A stretch of 64,000 bases of DNA from Terebella lapidaria. Lineage: Eukaryota > Annelida > Polychaeta > Terebellida > Terebellidae. The stretch is from assembly GCA_949152475.1 (NCBI GenBank), contig OX424555.1, forward strand, positions 16,572,868 through 16,636,867. Reading direction: 5' to 3'. The notes under the pieces are model-generated. The model was not told the origin of the DNA. It did no database searches and was given only the letters and a program-made list of their open reading frames with translations. Shown here piece by piece: positions 47,823 to 61,390 of this stretch (position 1 is its first letter; every line of letters begins with the position of its first letter). A program made the position numbers and the translations under genes.

Positions 47823-48559
47823 ATGTCAAAAAATATTTCTTCCATGTCCTTTCAGCGGCTTCGTAGTCTCTATCATATTCATATTGCATTGTTGTTGTTA
47901 TTGCACTGGCCAGAACTCGTTGCTATGACTCCAATCATTGTGACGTCAGTCATTGTTTTTTGTGCCGAAAAAACGTTATTGTAGACATATAATAAACCAA
48001 ATATACTACATTGTACGGGAATTAGTTTCGCACTTGGGCCTCCCGCAGCTCACTCGTAAACTCGTGCTCTATGAAAGGACCCATCCCAGTACAATGCAGT
48101 ATTCGGTTGATATATTACCCTTGTTCCGTGTGTATATTGAGTATCAAATACAATGAACGTATAATATACCTCTTTTTTTTTTATTGATTTGAGCATGGAT
48201 GTCAAGTTATATTCTCATTGATTTGAGTGTCTCATATAGTAATTAATGCGAGTGATATTTTTATTTAAATGGTATATTTTTCGACCAATTATTGGCCTGT
48301 CATTCAAAATATGAAACATTATTTGACCCTCTCAAAATTTAAATTGTTGTGGGTAGATCGATCCTGTGTGTTTGATATCGCTCTGCATATTTATCAATAG
48401 TTGAGCAAAATTAAATCAGGTGACACTCCAAAAAACCACTAACAAAAATTGAAACAAATCATTGTTTATCACTCGCTCTAATCATACCAAATGGGATAAT
48501 TATTGCATTACTGCTCCATTTACTTCAATTGCACAACGCTTGGATTGTCAGATGATTTA

Positions 48560-48786
48560 CTGCTTCCTGTATATCCACTAGATTATGGTCCCAATGATGC
48601 GGTACAAAAGCAGTCTACATCCCATGACGAAGAGCTAACGAAAGCCCAGCACGAGACAGCCCATTATATATGACATCGCCCTGGGCCAATGTGGGAGTTT
48701 CCCGGTAGTGTCTAGGCACCGGATCGGCACTAACACTTCGACCATCAATACTAGAGAAAGCATTAAGGAAAATATTAAACCCGTTA
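48560..48786 (-). pseudogene. F exon, unit B copy, broken
   Basis: Same acceptor region as unit A (ACTGCAG, ending 48787). Eight bases are missing after SRAGL, which shifts the frame, and the donor GTAAGC has lost a base (ACAGGAAGC). The hydrophobic overlapping frame (MFECDKLCLHVTAVTG...) also ends early. Confidence 0.5.
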
Positions 48787-50883
48787 CTGCAGTGACATGC
48801 AGGCACAGTTTGTCACATTCAAACAATGAAATAAACCCACTTTCAGGAAGTCATCTGCAAAATAAATACTCATACTGCCACTTTTACAGGGTACAATATG
48901 TAAATCAAGATCACTACCAAGAAGAAATACATATTGAAATCGTTCAGTACAGCTGCATCGCCATCACTTCGTCGAAGCCATCAATAATTTTCTGAACTAT
49001 GAATTTTGAAGTGCAATACTTTGTTGTGAGTATGTTGCTATATATCAACTAGTTCCCAGATTCTGCTGGACAATGTAAAAACTCATCAAATTTTGACAAA
49101 TATCTGGTAGCATGGCAATCATGGGTTTCAACCAGTATCACACAGGTGACCAAAAACAGTAAATGACTTAGATTACATTAAAATCTGTATAATTGGTACC
49201 GTACTAGCTAGAACTCACTGGGAGTACTAGTATATATGTCATCCGTCAGAATAATTATTTGATTTTTTTAAAAAGAAATACATGACAAAATCAGTAATAA
49301 ATTCATCAAGATATTAGACACATACATAAAACAAAAATGGACGACTCTATAATCCACTCTATTCCATGAAGATGTACCTTGTGGCGACATTGATCAAACT
49401 CGTTTGAATTTGCGTGTCCCCATAAAGTGCTGAAAACATTAACACTTCACTATTTCATTTGAAACTTACAATCCACCAAACACAAACCAGGTAAAACGTA
49501 GAAAGTAAATGATGTGTTTGATCTCAGGTTTAAGATATGACATGATCCATGCTCGTTATGACATGATCCATGCGTTATACGTACGCGATTACAGTTGTAA
49601 GTGGCATCAGAAAAATAACTATTTTGACACCGCGGAAGCCATGAATAATGCATGTTAGCACAATCGTGGATAAAAGTCACCGCCAATGAGTTAATAGAGG
49701 GAGTGGCGTAGCGATGTTGACATCAGCATGACGAATACAAACGAAATCCATATAACCCTGTTAACGATGTACGTAAAACTCGGCGGTGGCCTTGGTGTCA
49801 TTGTCCAGCGTGAAAAAATACATACGGAATGTAAGGAAAGGGCAATTCTCCATACTTGTTCAAGCTCGATGACAATGGTATTTGTGAGAATCTGGTATTT
49901 TGAGAATACATGACTTAGTATCTCATACGTATGTGTAAGTATCTCATATTTATGACTTAGTATCTCATACTTATGTGTTAGAGTCTCATATGTATGACTT
50001 AGTATCTCATAGTAAATACAATTTTTAAGAAACATGTTATGTTCAACATTGCCATACGATGTACCGAAATATGATTATTTCGGGATATGATACACCAAAA
50101 TGCCAAAATGCGTGCGGGACATACGGAAATGAAACAGATGTGCACCTTTTACATCATCGGTTTTAAAGCTACTGCCTTCGAATGTATACAGTATTTTTTT
50201 CAAAACCAAATTTTTGTGAAAAACATCTAATGCAATATAACAGAAGGTGTGCTCAATGATTTTGACGATTACAGTCCGCCCGAGTTGTCTCTTCATCCGT
50301 TATAATACACATTTTGCACCGGTTTTGTAAATAAACATAGGAAGTGTATGCATGAAACCCGAATGTAAACAAATGCCCAAATCACGTTTAAAGGTCCACA
50401 ACGAATACATTTTCCAGTTCGCATGTGCATATATAGTGTAGTTATGAGAAAATAATCTGTGATATACCATGATGTACGTGGAATTGTCAGTCTATCTCGC
50501 ACTTCCATGCATTGTTTACATGTGCGTGTGATGGATACAGTTCCTGTATTTACGCGAGAACCGCTTGTTCAATTGAGCAAAATTTCCCTGAGGACTGGTT
50601 ATATTCATTACATTTGATGTGAGTATGTCTCATTCAGTTAATTTAGCATGTTTAATATGAAATATAGTTTTAAGAAAATATTGACTGGTTTCGAAAGCAG
50701 TTGCTTTAATATACTTCGGTGTTCCCATGCCTGAGGTAATCATACGTTGACACAAACAAATCGTTATATTCTGAAAACAGATAAATATCTAATTCTATAA
50801 AAGTTATGATGGTATTGCTTTGGTACAGCAATCGATCTGAGTGATGTCATTAATGATATTTTCCATGTTCAGACTAATATTAA

Positions 50884-51254
50884 AGTGATATTGACAGAAA
50901 GGCTATTTGTTCCAAATCAACAACAATTATGCCTCTGGCATAAAAAAAAAATGGTTACAAAATAAGCTATGGTTGATCATATGGATAAATCAAGCATGTC
51001 GCAGCACTAGCAGCCGCATTTCTTTTGTTTCGTGTGCCACTAGTTGACCTGACCTAGTTTACGCTCGAACACATGCAAGTAAGCTGATTAAGGGATACAA
51101 GCAACAAACCCAAACGATCTCCAACAGAAACTCAACAAAATCAAAGAGAGAGGAGCATCTGTCGAACAAATGAAGTGCATATATTTGACTGGTATGCTTT
51201 CTTCGCTTGGTCAGACATGTATGGCAAAATCCATACCTTTCTGCCAATATCACT
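50884..51254. mobile_element. TTAA-flanked small inverted-repeat element
   Basis: 371 bp with inverted ends AGTGATATTGACAGAAAGG and (complement) AGTGATATTGGCAGAAAGG, immediately flanked by TTAA on both sides. TTAA targets are typical of piggyBac and Kolobok groups. Unit A has only TTAAAGTGATGATATTGAC here, as if one end remained. No coding capacity. Confidence 0.6.
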
Positions 51255-51745
51255 TTAACTTCTTGTGTTTAAATGATGAAAAATTAGGCCTGCATAATAT
51301 GCATTTGCAATAAGATATTACATATTTTATTACAGGTGCATATATGTATATTGAAATTGTACAGCAGAACAACATTCTTAACTGGGCGACAAAGCCATAA
51401 ATATTCATTCGAGGTATCCATGAAAGTGGTTTAAATTTCTTGTGGGATTTATTATAGATTACTCCACTTCAAAAATACGTCCTCAATGACGTCACCATGC
51501 AGTGAAATTTGAACGTTCCAAAGAAATGCATGATATGAATGAATTAATATCTACAAACATGCAGAATATGTATGCACATATAGTACTCGTTGATAATATA
51601 ATATGAGTCAGCTCATCTGGCACACATATCCTTGGACAAAAATATTGTATGCCTGTATAGTTAGTATCCGTCAGTATTTATTGAGAAAACAATGTGAACC
51701 AGCTCAATTATTACAGATATCCTGAGGCAAAGCATCATGATATTC

Positions 51746-51802
51746 AAGTTTTTCAGTGACGTATTTGCGCATAGAATGCGCAAATACGTCACTGAAAAAC
51801 TT
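51746..51802. repeat. Perfect 27-bp-arm palindrome containing TGACGTA
   Basis: The arms (51746-51772 and 51776-51802) are perfectly complementary with the 3-nt loop AGA. Each arm holds GTGACGTATTTGCGCAT. It lies in the B-specific stretch 50895-52008 that is absent from unit A, and is probably a young inverted repeat. Confidence 0.9.
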
Positions 51803-52008
51803 ACTACATGTAAATCACAATTCCTCAATATGTTAGCCAAAGAAAGCGCTGGACAATAGATCACCTACACATGGGAGTCGAGTACACAAATCTGAACCAC
51901 TCGAAAGAGCACAAAAGATCATACGATATGGATTATGGATAATGTTCAATCATCTGTCGATAAGTCTGCAAAGCATTCGTTCGACACTTCAATTAAGAAA
52001 ATACCGTG

Positions 52009-53078
52009 AGACAGGGTGACTTTGGCCCAGTTATTTCATAGCTATTTGTTCTCAGTGGCTTTATATATATGGACAGTTTTATTGTTCAAACCATATCCCT
52101 CAAGTGGGCCATTGACAATGTGCATACATAGCAGTGTTGGTTATCATAGTCATGCATGGAAACATTTCATACACTGTTGGATTTCATGCAACAGTGTATA
52201 ATATTACGATTACACTGTTATAAATGATGCATCCAAGGTCTAACAAGTGTTCAATCCACTATCGTTTGGAAATTATAGTTTCAGCTATACTTCCAGCTGA
52301 TGACCCCCAAATTTTCGACCGTATGTGATAATAGGAAATTTGGGTCGTACAATCAAGATCATCGATCGTTTATTAAATGATGGGGAATTGGCCACAGAAA
52401 AACACAAGAATTATAAGGGAAGTCAATCAGGAATATAATGATATTTAAAATAATCATGGTTAACACACATGATTACTAATTTGTCGTATTTGATCTTTCA
52501 CATGGTTTTCGCTACGATCGTGACACATTTCCTGATCGACAACTGACTGAAATGATTGAAATCTAGCGCCATACTATGATGGTAAACCTTGAAAGACCCA
52601 AAAATCATAGAACCATGAACCCCAAATTTTTGACATACGACGAAGCTTAGTCATACATTTACGTCGTATGGAAGATAATGATATATCCAGGGTATACTTC
52701 CTGTAGTCAATGTAGTGCTCCTGAGAGGCGATTTTCGCTATCGCAAAAGCAACTTCGAAAAAGATATAGTGCATTTCGAGCAAAATATATGCGGAATGGC
52801 GACTGGGCCAAAGTCACCATTTCCAAATGATTTTTAGATAGTTGAATACAATTTCTCAGTGTGCTGGTTAAGCACAAAACAACAGTTTGACCTGTGGTGG
52901 GTTTCTGAAGCTCAACTGTCAGTTGGTCAGCTGAAGTGACATACTAGTGACAACATACATTGTCTATTGTCAAGAAAACATCATAAAACTCATTACCGAG
53001 CAGCCATAATTTTATGATATCATGATTAAACTTGACTTGGGGCCAAAGTCACCCTACAGGGCCAAATTCACCCCGTCT
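52009..53078. mobile_element. Non-autonomous pogo-like element, unit B copy
   Basis: Ends AGACAGGGTGACTTTGGCCC and (complement) AGACGGGGTGAATTTGGCCC. TA follows the right end. Near-identical to 24558-25614, so it was inserted before A and B separated. Internal GTGACTTTGGCCCAGT-type copies lie near the right end. Confidence 0.65.
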
Positions 53079-56000
53079 TACGTTACAGAGCATTTTTTCA
53101 ATCCTGATTACTAGATGTATATATCGACTGCGCTGATCAGAAAAAAATAATAATAATTGCACTCATGGAATGTCTTTCAGTGGAAGGTATCATGTGGATT
53201 CCCGGTAAAATTAGTATTTGATAATTGCTCTGGTTTTCTTTTCTTATGCATTAAGTGCAGATACAGAAAAGCAGTTCCACATTACAAAGACTCAATTTAG
53301 CAACCAATCACTTCCAATTACTGCAAGTTGCATTAAGCTCGGGGACAATTTGAGTCTGTTAATTTCTTGCCGACTATATTATGGCCACCAAACTATAATC
53401 ACTTTTATGGGCCAAATAATTAGATGTGCAGACAATCGCACATATATGTACCTGAATGAGTACATTTGTTAGTAGCTGCAGAAACAAGAACTATTACGCC
53501 ATAAATAATGAACTTCAACACACCCGTCAACGAAAGTCACTGTCATGAGTAAACGGAAACTGTGACAAAAATGCAAAGCAACCCATATCACTCTGTTAAT
53601 GTTGTATGTAAAACACTGTGGTGGCCTTTTCATGTTTGGTGGTAATTTCATTTGTAGGGTTTGGAGCCAACAGAGACCTTGATACAACTTTGAAGGTTTA
53701 GTTGCAGATAATTTTTTTCTTTTGTTTCCCTTGGTATTTTAGCAAGGAAGGTATACAAAATGACTTTGGTGATACTGACGTCTTTGACACGCACTTAGAT
53801 TAAGCGATTTTAATAGTTTGCATTTCGATCTGATCAATTATATATATTATATTGATATACATTGATTCAAGAGGAAGTTCACACAGCCGAGTTGTTGTTT
53901 ACGAGCCACTGTTTACTGTTACGCAGAGGAATTATTGTACAGTTGCATTCGATGTGTATGAACATGAAAGAATACAATATTATGCACATAGCGTCAATAC
54001 TACTGACTTGAATAGTGGGAAACCGCTTGTGTCGATTTCTTTTTTTTTGCCAAAGACTCCACCTATCAATGTATTATCATGTATCAAGCCAAAGCTATTG
54101 TTGCTGCAAGAATTCACTCCTTCATAGCGTCTTCCCTGTGTTATTTCAGCTCAAATATGGGGAATATATTCTATGTTAGGAAATGAAGGTGACGTCTCGT
54201 ATATTAGGATGTGAAACCCATAATGGTATGTGAGCATCAATTCCATTTTACTTGTATTGGTAAGCATATGCACTTTATCATGGGAAGCTGGGAATTCCTC
54301 ACCATATTTTGGAAAAAAAAACTAAATTTTTTTAGTCAACAACGCAAATCTGTCATTCTAAATAGAAAGAAACCCTCTAAACTGTACCTTTCCTGACTGA
54401 CTGGAATCAGCTTTTGTAAGTTGGCTTCTCATGTGACAAACTGATGTTATTTTGGACCGTCCGAGGTTTCATTATCAGCTGTCGACAAAATGCTCTTCTC
54501 TGTTGAATTCTGTATTCAGGGAAGAAGTTAGGGATCGTGCCATGACACGTGGTAATGACATGTTACCTCCATTGGAGTGGCTGTCAACCATATAACGAGG
54601 ACACCTCCATTCTATAGAACACGATTTTGCAAATGACTCCAAATATGACGTGCACCATTAAAAGCTGAAACTGCAGCCATCATTGTGCATCAGCTGTCTG
54701 GGAGAACACTAGTGTTGATTTGTTTCTCTCTTGCAAAATACAATGAATTACATCGAGATGGAGAGTAGAATTGTAGTGGTCATATCAAATGGCAATCTTA
54801 TTGAACTAACGAGTTTATATAGGCCTATGTGTTTATTACCTCCACACGGGAAAGCACATGATATAGTTTACAAATCAAGATTCAACACATGTTATGCGTA
54901 TCGCATTATTTTGAGTTTTGTGTTTGTTTTCCCCAGCACGTCGCCAAATCCAGACCGAACCTTTAGTCGAGGTCTGGCAGGCGACACGCACCAGAAACCA
55001 CTCTCAAAACAATACCATATACATTTTTCATATGCGAGAGTATGAAAATTGATCTCATGGATCTATAGTGCCAAAGGCGCATACGGCTGACTCTGACTGT
55101 AATATCAGCACGATTTATTACATCGTATTGCTAAGTGGCATAGGATTGATAGCAGAGCACCAATATACATGTATGTCATTTCGAAATGTGCCATGATGGC
55201 CATTGTGATTAAAACCTGCATCTCATGAGCTCCTCACATTTCCTTTCCTGTATTTATTTCACGAGATAATGTACGTACCTAACATACACAATACGGGTTG
55301 AGAATTGTTGATCAGTTTTGACTGAAGTGAGTTGTCTGTTTTGTACAGTTACAGTGCAATATCCAGGTACACGTGTGTGTCTTACTTTTGTTGTTCAAAG
55401 TCCACTGCATTCGCCAACATAGGATGCCTGGATTACGCAGTGACATGGCGGATACTATTACAGGCAACACATTAGTACAAAAAGCGGTTGTAGACCGTTG
55501 TGCATAGCGGAGGTAATGGCGGAAGTACAAAGTGTGCAGGTGACACAAAAGAAGGTCGTATCAATATAAACTTCAATAGACCTTTTGGTTTATGAAAACT
55601 GACACTCCATCAGAAGCACATTCATTCATGTACATGCAACATACAGGTATCGATTTATCAAGGTGGTCGATACGGGAGCCGTTCCTGATGTAGGACTCAA
55701 AATAAGTCGATTGTATCATATACTTTGCATATGTACTGAAATATAATCTAGCTATACTGTATAATGTAGTATTCAGGTAACACATTCAGTTTGAGGTCCG
55801 GTTTTGAGGTTCGGGCTGTATATGGAAATGGGTGAAAAAACATTCTCCATTTGGTATAGTGATAATCATAATGCATATAATCATCATGAACTAGTAGCAG
55901 TAAGGGTGTCCCCACGCGTAAATCTAAATAAAAATTTCACTATTAGCATGCACATAAGAATAAATATCCTTTTTAGGAAATAAAATAAAAGGTTTTATAT

Positions 56001-57200
56001 TGCTCTTATTTTGCATTTCTGCTATTGAATTCATTCGTTCATGGTTAGTTTGAAGTTTTTTTTATTCTACCCATATCGACATCATAATTAATTTTGTGTT
56101 TGCCTATGGCCAGTTCCCCAACATTTGCTATGTCACCGATGACCAATATTCGCTATTATCGCCCGAGGTCGAAAATGTAAGTTATCAAAACAATTACTGA
56201 ATGTACTTGAACAAAAATAATGTATGAAGCATATTTCTGAGAAAGTTTGCGAAGTTTGGGGGTCAGCGTCAAAAGTTTGGGTGATGGTCGAGACAAAGGT
56301 AGAAATCGTAATAACTGTACGTTTATTGATGATTAATTTCGCTATGATTTTTGTAATTTTCTATGGCCAATACCCCACCATTTGATGTATAACCGATGTT
56401 TTTATGACCAACATTCCCTATTATCACACAATGTCGAAAATATAGTGGTCACCAGCTTTAATTTTAGTAACAAAATCTAAAGGGCGAGAGTTTGCAATCT
56501 CTGATTGTCTAGTTTCTGATCGTCGGTAGTTCCTAATTTCATTCATTCACTTCATTTGATTATTTTAAAAGTTATACACATATATGTCTGGTCTAGATTG
56601 ACATTTTAAATATACGTAATGGCTTGATTTTATTATTTTTGTGCAGAGTATATCCGTGCTACTAGTGAAAGTTTATATTGTACGCCTCATTTTAGCCATG
56701 AACTTTTAATATCAGGGCCATGACTTTTTTTAAACCTTATGGGTAAAGCTACAGGTCTAACTTTGATTAAAGTATATGGATCACAATCAATCTGTACCAA
56801 CGATAGTGATTGGAAGAGAATCATGACATTCTTGACAGTATTTAATGATTGAAATTGTGTAACGAATCTATGTGAATGCTAATGAAAAATTCCGAAATAT
56901 AATCACAAAAATGTAAAATCAACAATAAGCCGCACTCAGTCTGCTAGAATCTGAATAGATAAGTATGTATTTACCCAATGGTTACAAATTACAAGTACAA
57001 TAGTTACAAATAAAGTGCGTAAAAATACTAAAACAAAGTTATCAATTCATGACTAAAGTTATATCACGTTTTACGAAAGCTTGATTGATTTACATCTAAT
57101 ACAGGTCAAGTAAACAAAACGTTCAATTCCGTGTATGTTTATCTCTCTATTATGCAGAACAGAACATTGAAACTGGATCAACAAGGAGACATAAACACAC

Positions 57201-57494
57201 TCATTTTGTCATTTCCACAGCCTCACTAGTCAAAGTTTCCACCTCACACTCCCTCACACGTCCATAGATCTCGTGTTCAGTCCGGGGTCGTCGCACAGAC
57301 ATATAGCACCACGCGGCACCCATGACAGTACATATGGTGCCGATACAAAGGAAGGTACCAGCCAGTATTCGCCAAAGCGGTGAGGGGACTCCCATTGACA
57401 CCAGCAAAAAGACAGCACCAGCTACAATGGAAGGGGGACCGACGGCCATCTCGACAATTTGCAATTTGTACGGAAAGTCTCTAATCCAATTCAT
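57201..57494 (-). CDS. Two-membrane-segment small protein, unit C copy, intact
   Basis: 97 codons, same length as unit B although the surrounding unit is far more diverged, which favours past or present selection. Differences are mostly conservative: IVEMAVGPPSIVAGAVF, SPLWRILAG, GAAWCYMSVRRPRTEHEIYG, ending AVEMTK. The tail motif EIYGRV is retained. 0.37 kb upstream on the minus strand, ATGGTGGCAGTGACAG begins a 19-codon frame ending at donor ATGTG|GTATGC. That frame would join in phase to a T before GGCACTGACGGG, but no AG acceptor is present there (TTTTCGT). Family not recognised. Confidence 0.5.
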   Translation of the reverse strand: MNWIRDFPYKLQIVEMAVGPPSIVAGAVFLLVSMGVPSPLWRILAGTFLCIGTICTVMGAAWCYMSVRRPRTEHEIYGRVRECEVETLTSEAVEMTK

Positions 57495-58199
57495 CCCGTC
57501 AGTGCCAACGAAAACAAGGTGGTATCAGAACATAATCCAACTGTGTCATGTATCTCAATTTGGTGCATTACTCCAATCTATACCAAATCTGTCTCATGGT
57601 CATTTTCGGCACGGCTTTTTTCAATAGAAATTTCTCCTGATTGATGAGTTTGGATGATGTTATGTGCTTCTAATTATATCCTGTATTGCAGTAATGAGAA
57701 CAGTGCAAATGTCATATGATCGAGGCACAAGCCAAGAACTGAACAATAGAGTTAAAATAGATTGTCATGAAAGCTCCTAGTATCTAATTTACCTCAGAGA
57801 ATGTACATTGTATCTAGTGAAATCAATTCGTATGCACCAAATATTCAAACATAATCAGCATACCACATTGTCAATCGACTGAGTCCATGATGCTTAATTG
57901 GCTCATCTGTCACTGCCACCATATCTTTCATTCCCAATTACAGGAGAAATTTGTTCAATTCCACAGCCGCGTTCTTTTAAATGTGGCTGGGCAGTCGTCT
58001 GTTAGCCCAGAGCACAGCCGCTACATGTCGGATACAGCACTAGACTGCCAATATATACGACGTCGGCCTAGGACATTGTGGGAAGCTGTAATGTTTTTGT
58101 GTTTGTCGCAGGATCGAGACAGGAAGGTGTCTAGTGAGGCAGTGTCCGTCTATACCAGACTGAAACAGTGTCAGAAATTCGATGGGCAGTGACTAGTAA

Positions 58200-58755
58200 A
58201 TATATTATATGGCATACAGCATTTCCTATACGTCCACAATTTTTTCTCAAGCTGTAAAGTCGATAATAAGCGAGATATTAGCCATTTTGTGCTTTGGCTT
58301 TGTAAATGAGATCAAAGGTCAAATTCATGGTCATCAGAATGTGGCCGTGTCGCGCTGTTGCTCACTGTGTCAAACATTGCTCTATATTGTAAAGTCCACA
58401 GTTTTGCACAATAGCTCTTAGCTAAAGCATTCCCGCCACAGATTTCCCGAACGTGACCAGGTCACAGGACTTTAGACCCGCGCACATAAAAGATTTGTTT
58501 GCCATTGCCAAGTCAGAAATTGGCCGTTTTTCCAAAGTGGCCGCCATGTTGTAAACAAAAAATGCGAAAAATAAAAAAAAACTCAAAAAAAGCCCTTAAT
58601 AGAATATTTGTAGTCACTTTTGTGCAAAATTTCAGAACGATTCACACGTAAACTTTAAAGATAAAAATGTGCACGGACGACGCCACCGAGGATGGACAAT
58701 GGACGCAACTCCATGCCAATAGATCATCTGACCATAGGTCCGATAACCTGAAAAG
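58200..58755. mobile_element. Satellite-bearing element related to 18586-21071
   Basis: Begins with one unit of the 134-bp satellite (GTAAAGTCGATAATAAGCGAGATATTAGCC split over 58250-58290) and continues with the AATGCGAAAA...TTGTGCAAAATTTCAGA block also found at 20800-20880. A CGGACGACGCC stretch at 58675 resembles short direct repeats common in invertebrate non-autonomous elements. Ends not defined. Confidence 0.5.
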
Positions 58756-59380
58756 TAAAACAAATCACTGGCTTTCATTTTGACTGCTCACTCTATCAAT
58801 ACCTGATGGGGTAATTCGTGATGAACGGCTCCGCGGTATATGTTTACACCATGTGTTGTAAAAACTGTTCAGTAGAATTCAGTAGAAGTTCAGTAGTTCA
58901 GTAGAAGCATAGTGTACACATTTGAGTATATCAGAGCAAAGGTCTGTTATACCAATATCTCACCATCAGGAAGCTTTTAGTGCATTACTGGTTCATTTAC
59001 TTTAATTGCACAATGCTTGGTTTCTCATATGATTTACTGCTTACCTGTTAAATAACCCCATATTTCCACTAGATTATGGTCCCAAAGGTGCGGTACAAAA
59101 GCAGTCTCCAGCCTATTACGAAGAGCCCACGATTTCTGTGAAGCCCAGCACATCGTCCCGGGCCATTTTGGGAGGTGAGGTTCCCAGTAGTGTCTAGGCA
59201 CCGAGTCGGTACATTATCTCCTACCAATGGGATCATCAATACTAGAGGCCGTTATATCAAAATTAAACCCTTTAGTGCAGTGACATGAAGGCACAGGAAG
59301 TCATCTGCAGGAAGTCATCTGCAAAATGAACACTCATACTCCCACTTTTAGAGGGAACGATATGCAAGACGCATTTAACT

Positions 59381-59690
59381 CAGTAGCCTTTTGGCTTGTG
59401 ATTAGGTACTTATGTACTTGTCATATATCTATTGCATGGGGTTCGTATTGGATTTAAATATTTTTTGTCATAGGTTGTTGGGCAGTTGTATACTAATTCC
59501 ATCAGGTGTACAGTAGAAACAACTACATTTAACACACTGTCTGCCCCTGATGACGCCAGTGTGTCTTTGGATAAACTATTTGGTCGGGCTTTGTTTCTAT
59601 TGCAAAATGTACTTTACGTTTGTTATTAACATCATCAAAATCTGGATGTATTGGTGGTAATAGATTGATACTTACATTTACTAACATCAC
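59381..59690 (-). repeat. R2 interspersed repeat, copy c
   Basis: Interrupts unit C between GGAACGATATGCAA and AAGATCACTACCAAG, which are adjacent in units A and B. The minus frame is open: VNVSINLLPPIHPDFDD, then NKRKVHFAIETKPDQIVYPK and THWRHQGQTVC. Confidence 0.6.
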
Positions 59691-60839
59691 AATTAAGATC
59701 ACTACCAAGAAGAAATACATATTGAAATCGTTCATTATAGCTGAATCGCATCACTACATCGAAGCCATCAATAGTTCTATGTATTATGGATTTTGAAGTG
59801 CAATATGTAGTTGTCACTATGCTGTTATAGATTAACTGGTTCCAATATACTTTAGTTAGAGAAGCATATGTCTGCTAGATTATGCAGAAACTCGTCAAAT
59901 TTGGACAAATATCTGGCAGCCTTGCAATCATCTGCAGCTAACAACCAATTCCTCACAGAAAACCAAAAACACTAAATGACTTCGATGACAGTAAAAGCGT
60001 GTATAATTGGTACCAGCCATAACTCACTAATAATGTTTTTTTTTTTTAAAAACCTGTTTAAATCAGTTAGACATAAAACAAAAATGGACGACTCTATAAT
60101 CCGCTCTATTCCATGATCATGTAGCGACATTGATCAAACTCGATTGAATTCGATTGTAGCCAAAAAGTGCTGAAAGCATTAACACTTCTCCATTTCATTT
60201 GATACTAACAATCCATCAAACACAGACCAGGTAACACATAGAAAGTGAATATGTTTGATCTCAAATTGACATGATGATCCACGACATGACATGATCCACG
60301 CTCGCCATATGATGTAACCGGTAAAATGGTGCTTTCACAAAATCACAATAAGTTAATATTATTTGATAAAATGAAATACTGACCGTTACTCGTTTACATT
60401 TATTACACACACTGAATGACTTATGTGAATTTCGGTATGTTGTCTGGTTAGTTATAGATTGGTAGTGTAATATCAAGTCATTGGAATTAATATAACTATA
60501 GTTCGATTTGTTGTTGTTGTTGTTTTCTACCGATCATCAGTTGTGATGTGACGTCGTCTACATCAATACAACACTTTGAAATAATACGGTCTGGGATAGA
60601 AACTATGCCCAAGAAATAGTATATATAATACGCCTGCTATATTCAGTCATTTGTCTATAGCACCCCTTTCATTTGAGGCATTCTGTCTTGAACTTGGCCT
60701 GGAAACGACACAAAAGAACACATAAAACATTCTCAATATTTCATTTCTATTAGTACAAGCATGATATTATGATACCTACAATTTACTCGTCATGTAGTAG
60801 AGGTCTTTAACAATGCCTCGTGCACAAAAAAGGGCACTC

Positions 60840-61390
60840 ACGTAGATATATTCGAATCTGAGAAGCTCATTGAAATTTAAATCAGAAAATTGTGTTTTCT
60901 TTCGTGCTGATGCTGCAAAACAATTTCGTTTTCAAGAGGATTCAATTTAGCGCCCAACAACTTCCAATTACTGCAAGTCGTTTGAAGCTCGGGGACAATT
61001 TAAGGCTGGATAATTTGTTGGAATTTATTTTTGTCCACTATTACACTGTCACCACATTACATTCATGTTATTACATGTCTAATATCTATATGGATAATCT
61101 GGTGCGTCTATAACGTGTTACACATTATAGTTGTAAGTGTCATCAGAAAAAAATAACTGATTTGACACCTAGGAAACCATGAATAATGAATGTTAGCACA
61201 ATCATGGATAAAAGTCACCGTCAATGAGTAAATAGAGGGAGCGGTGTAGCTATATGTCGGCATCAGCATAGCGAATGCAAGCGAAATCCATATCACCCTA
61301 TTAACGATGTACGTAAAACTTGGTGGTGGCCTTGATGTCATATTGTCCAGCGTGAAAAAATACATACGGAATGTAAGGAAAGGTCAATTT
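60840..61390 (-). repeat. K-N module, unit C copies
   Basis: The K core (CAACTTCCAATTACTGCAAG at about 60957) and the donor-like TCTAC|GTGAGTGC survive, but the K frame has stops. N (61200-61390) reads on the minus strand SRPPPSFTYIVNRVIWISLAF. A second module lies at 63240-63800 with K core at about 63354. Confidence 0.45.

Larger units (their letters stand above)
40820..54130. repeat. Segmental duplication unit B
   Basis: Colinear with unit A. Landmarks: FPS 41041-41192 (open), K 41845-42084, M 42664-42980, P 43410-43580, T 45991-46284, T-prime 46907, foldback 47505-47822, F 48560-48786 (broken), minisatellite 49910-50010, TTAA element 50884, TA element 52009-53078 and diverged K-N 53150-53740. 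N is deleted next to K (join at 42340). It lacks the two A-specific elements at 18165 and 18586 and about 1 kb equivalent to 22677-23679. Confidence 0.85.

Noticed and set aside
47676-47984. Repetitive RERNKIARERN-type frame over the foldback array
   Set aside because: A low-complexity by-product of the 21-bp unit; the complementary strand is open too.
57887-58192. 101-codon plus-strand ORF in unit C
   Set aside because: It lies antisense to the T-prime block and is not open in the matching blocks of A, B or copy 1.
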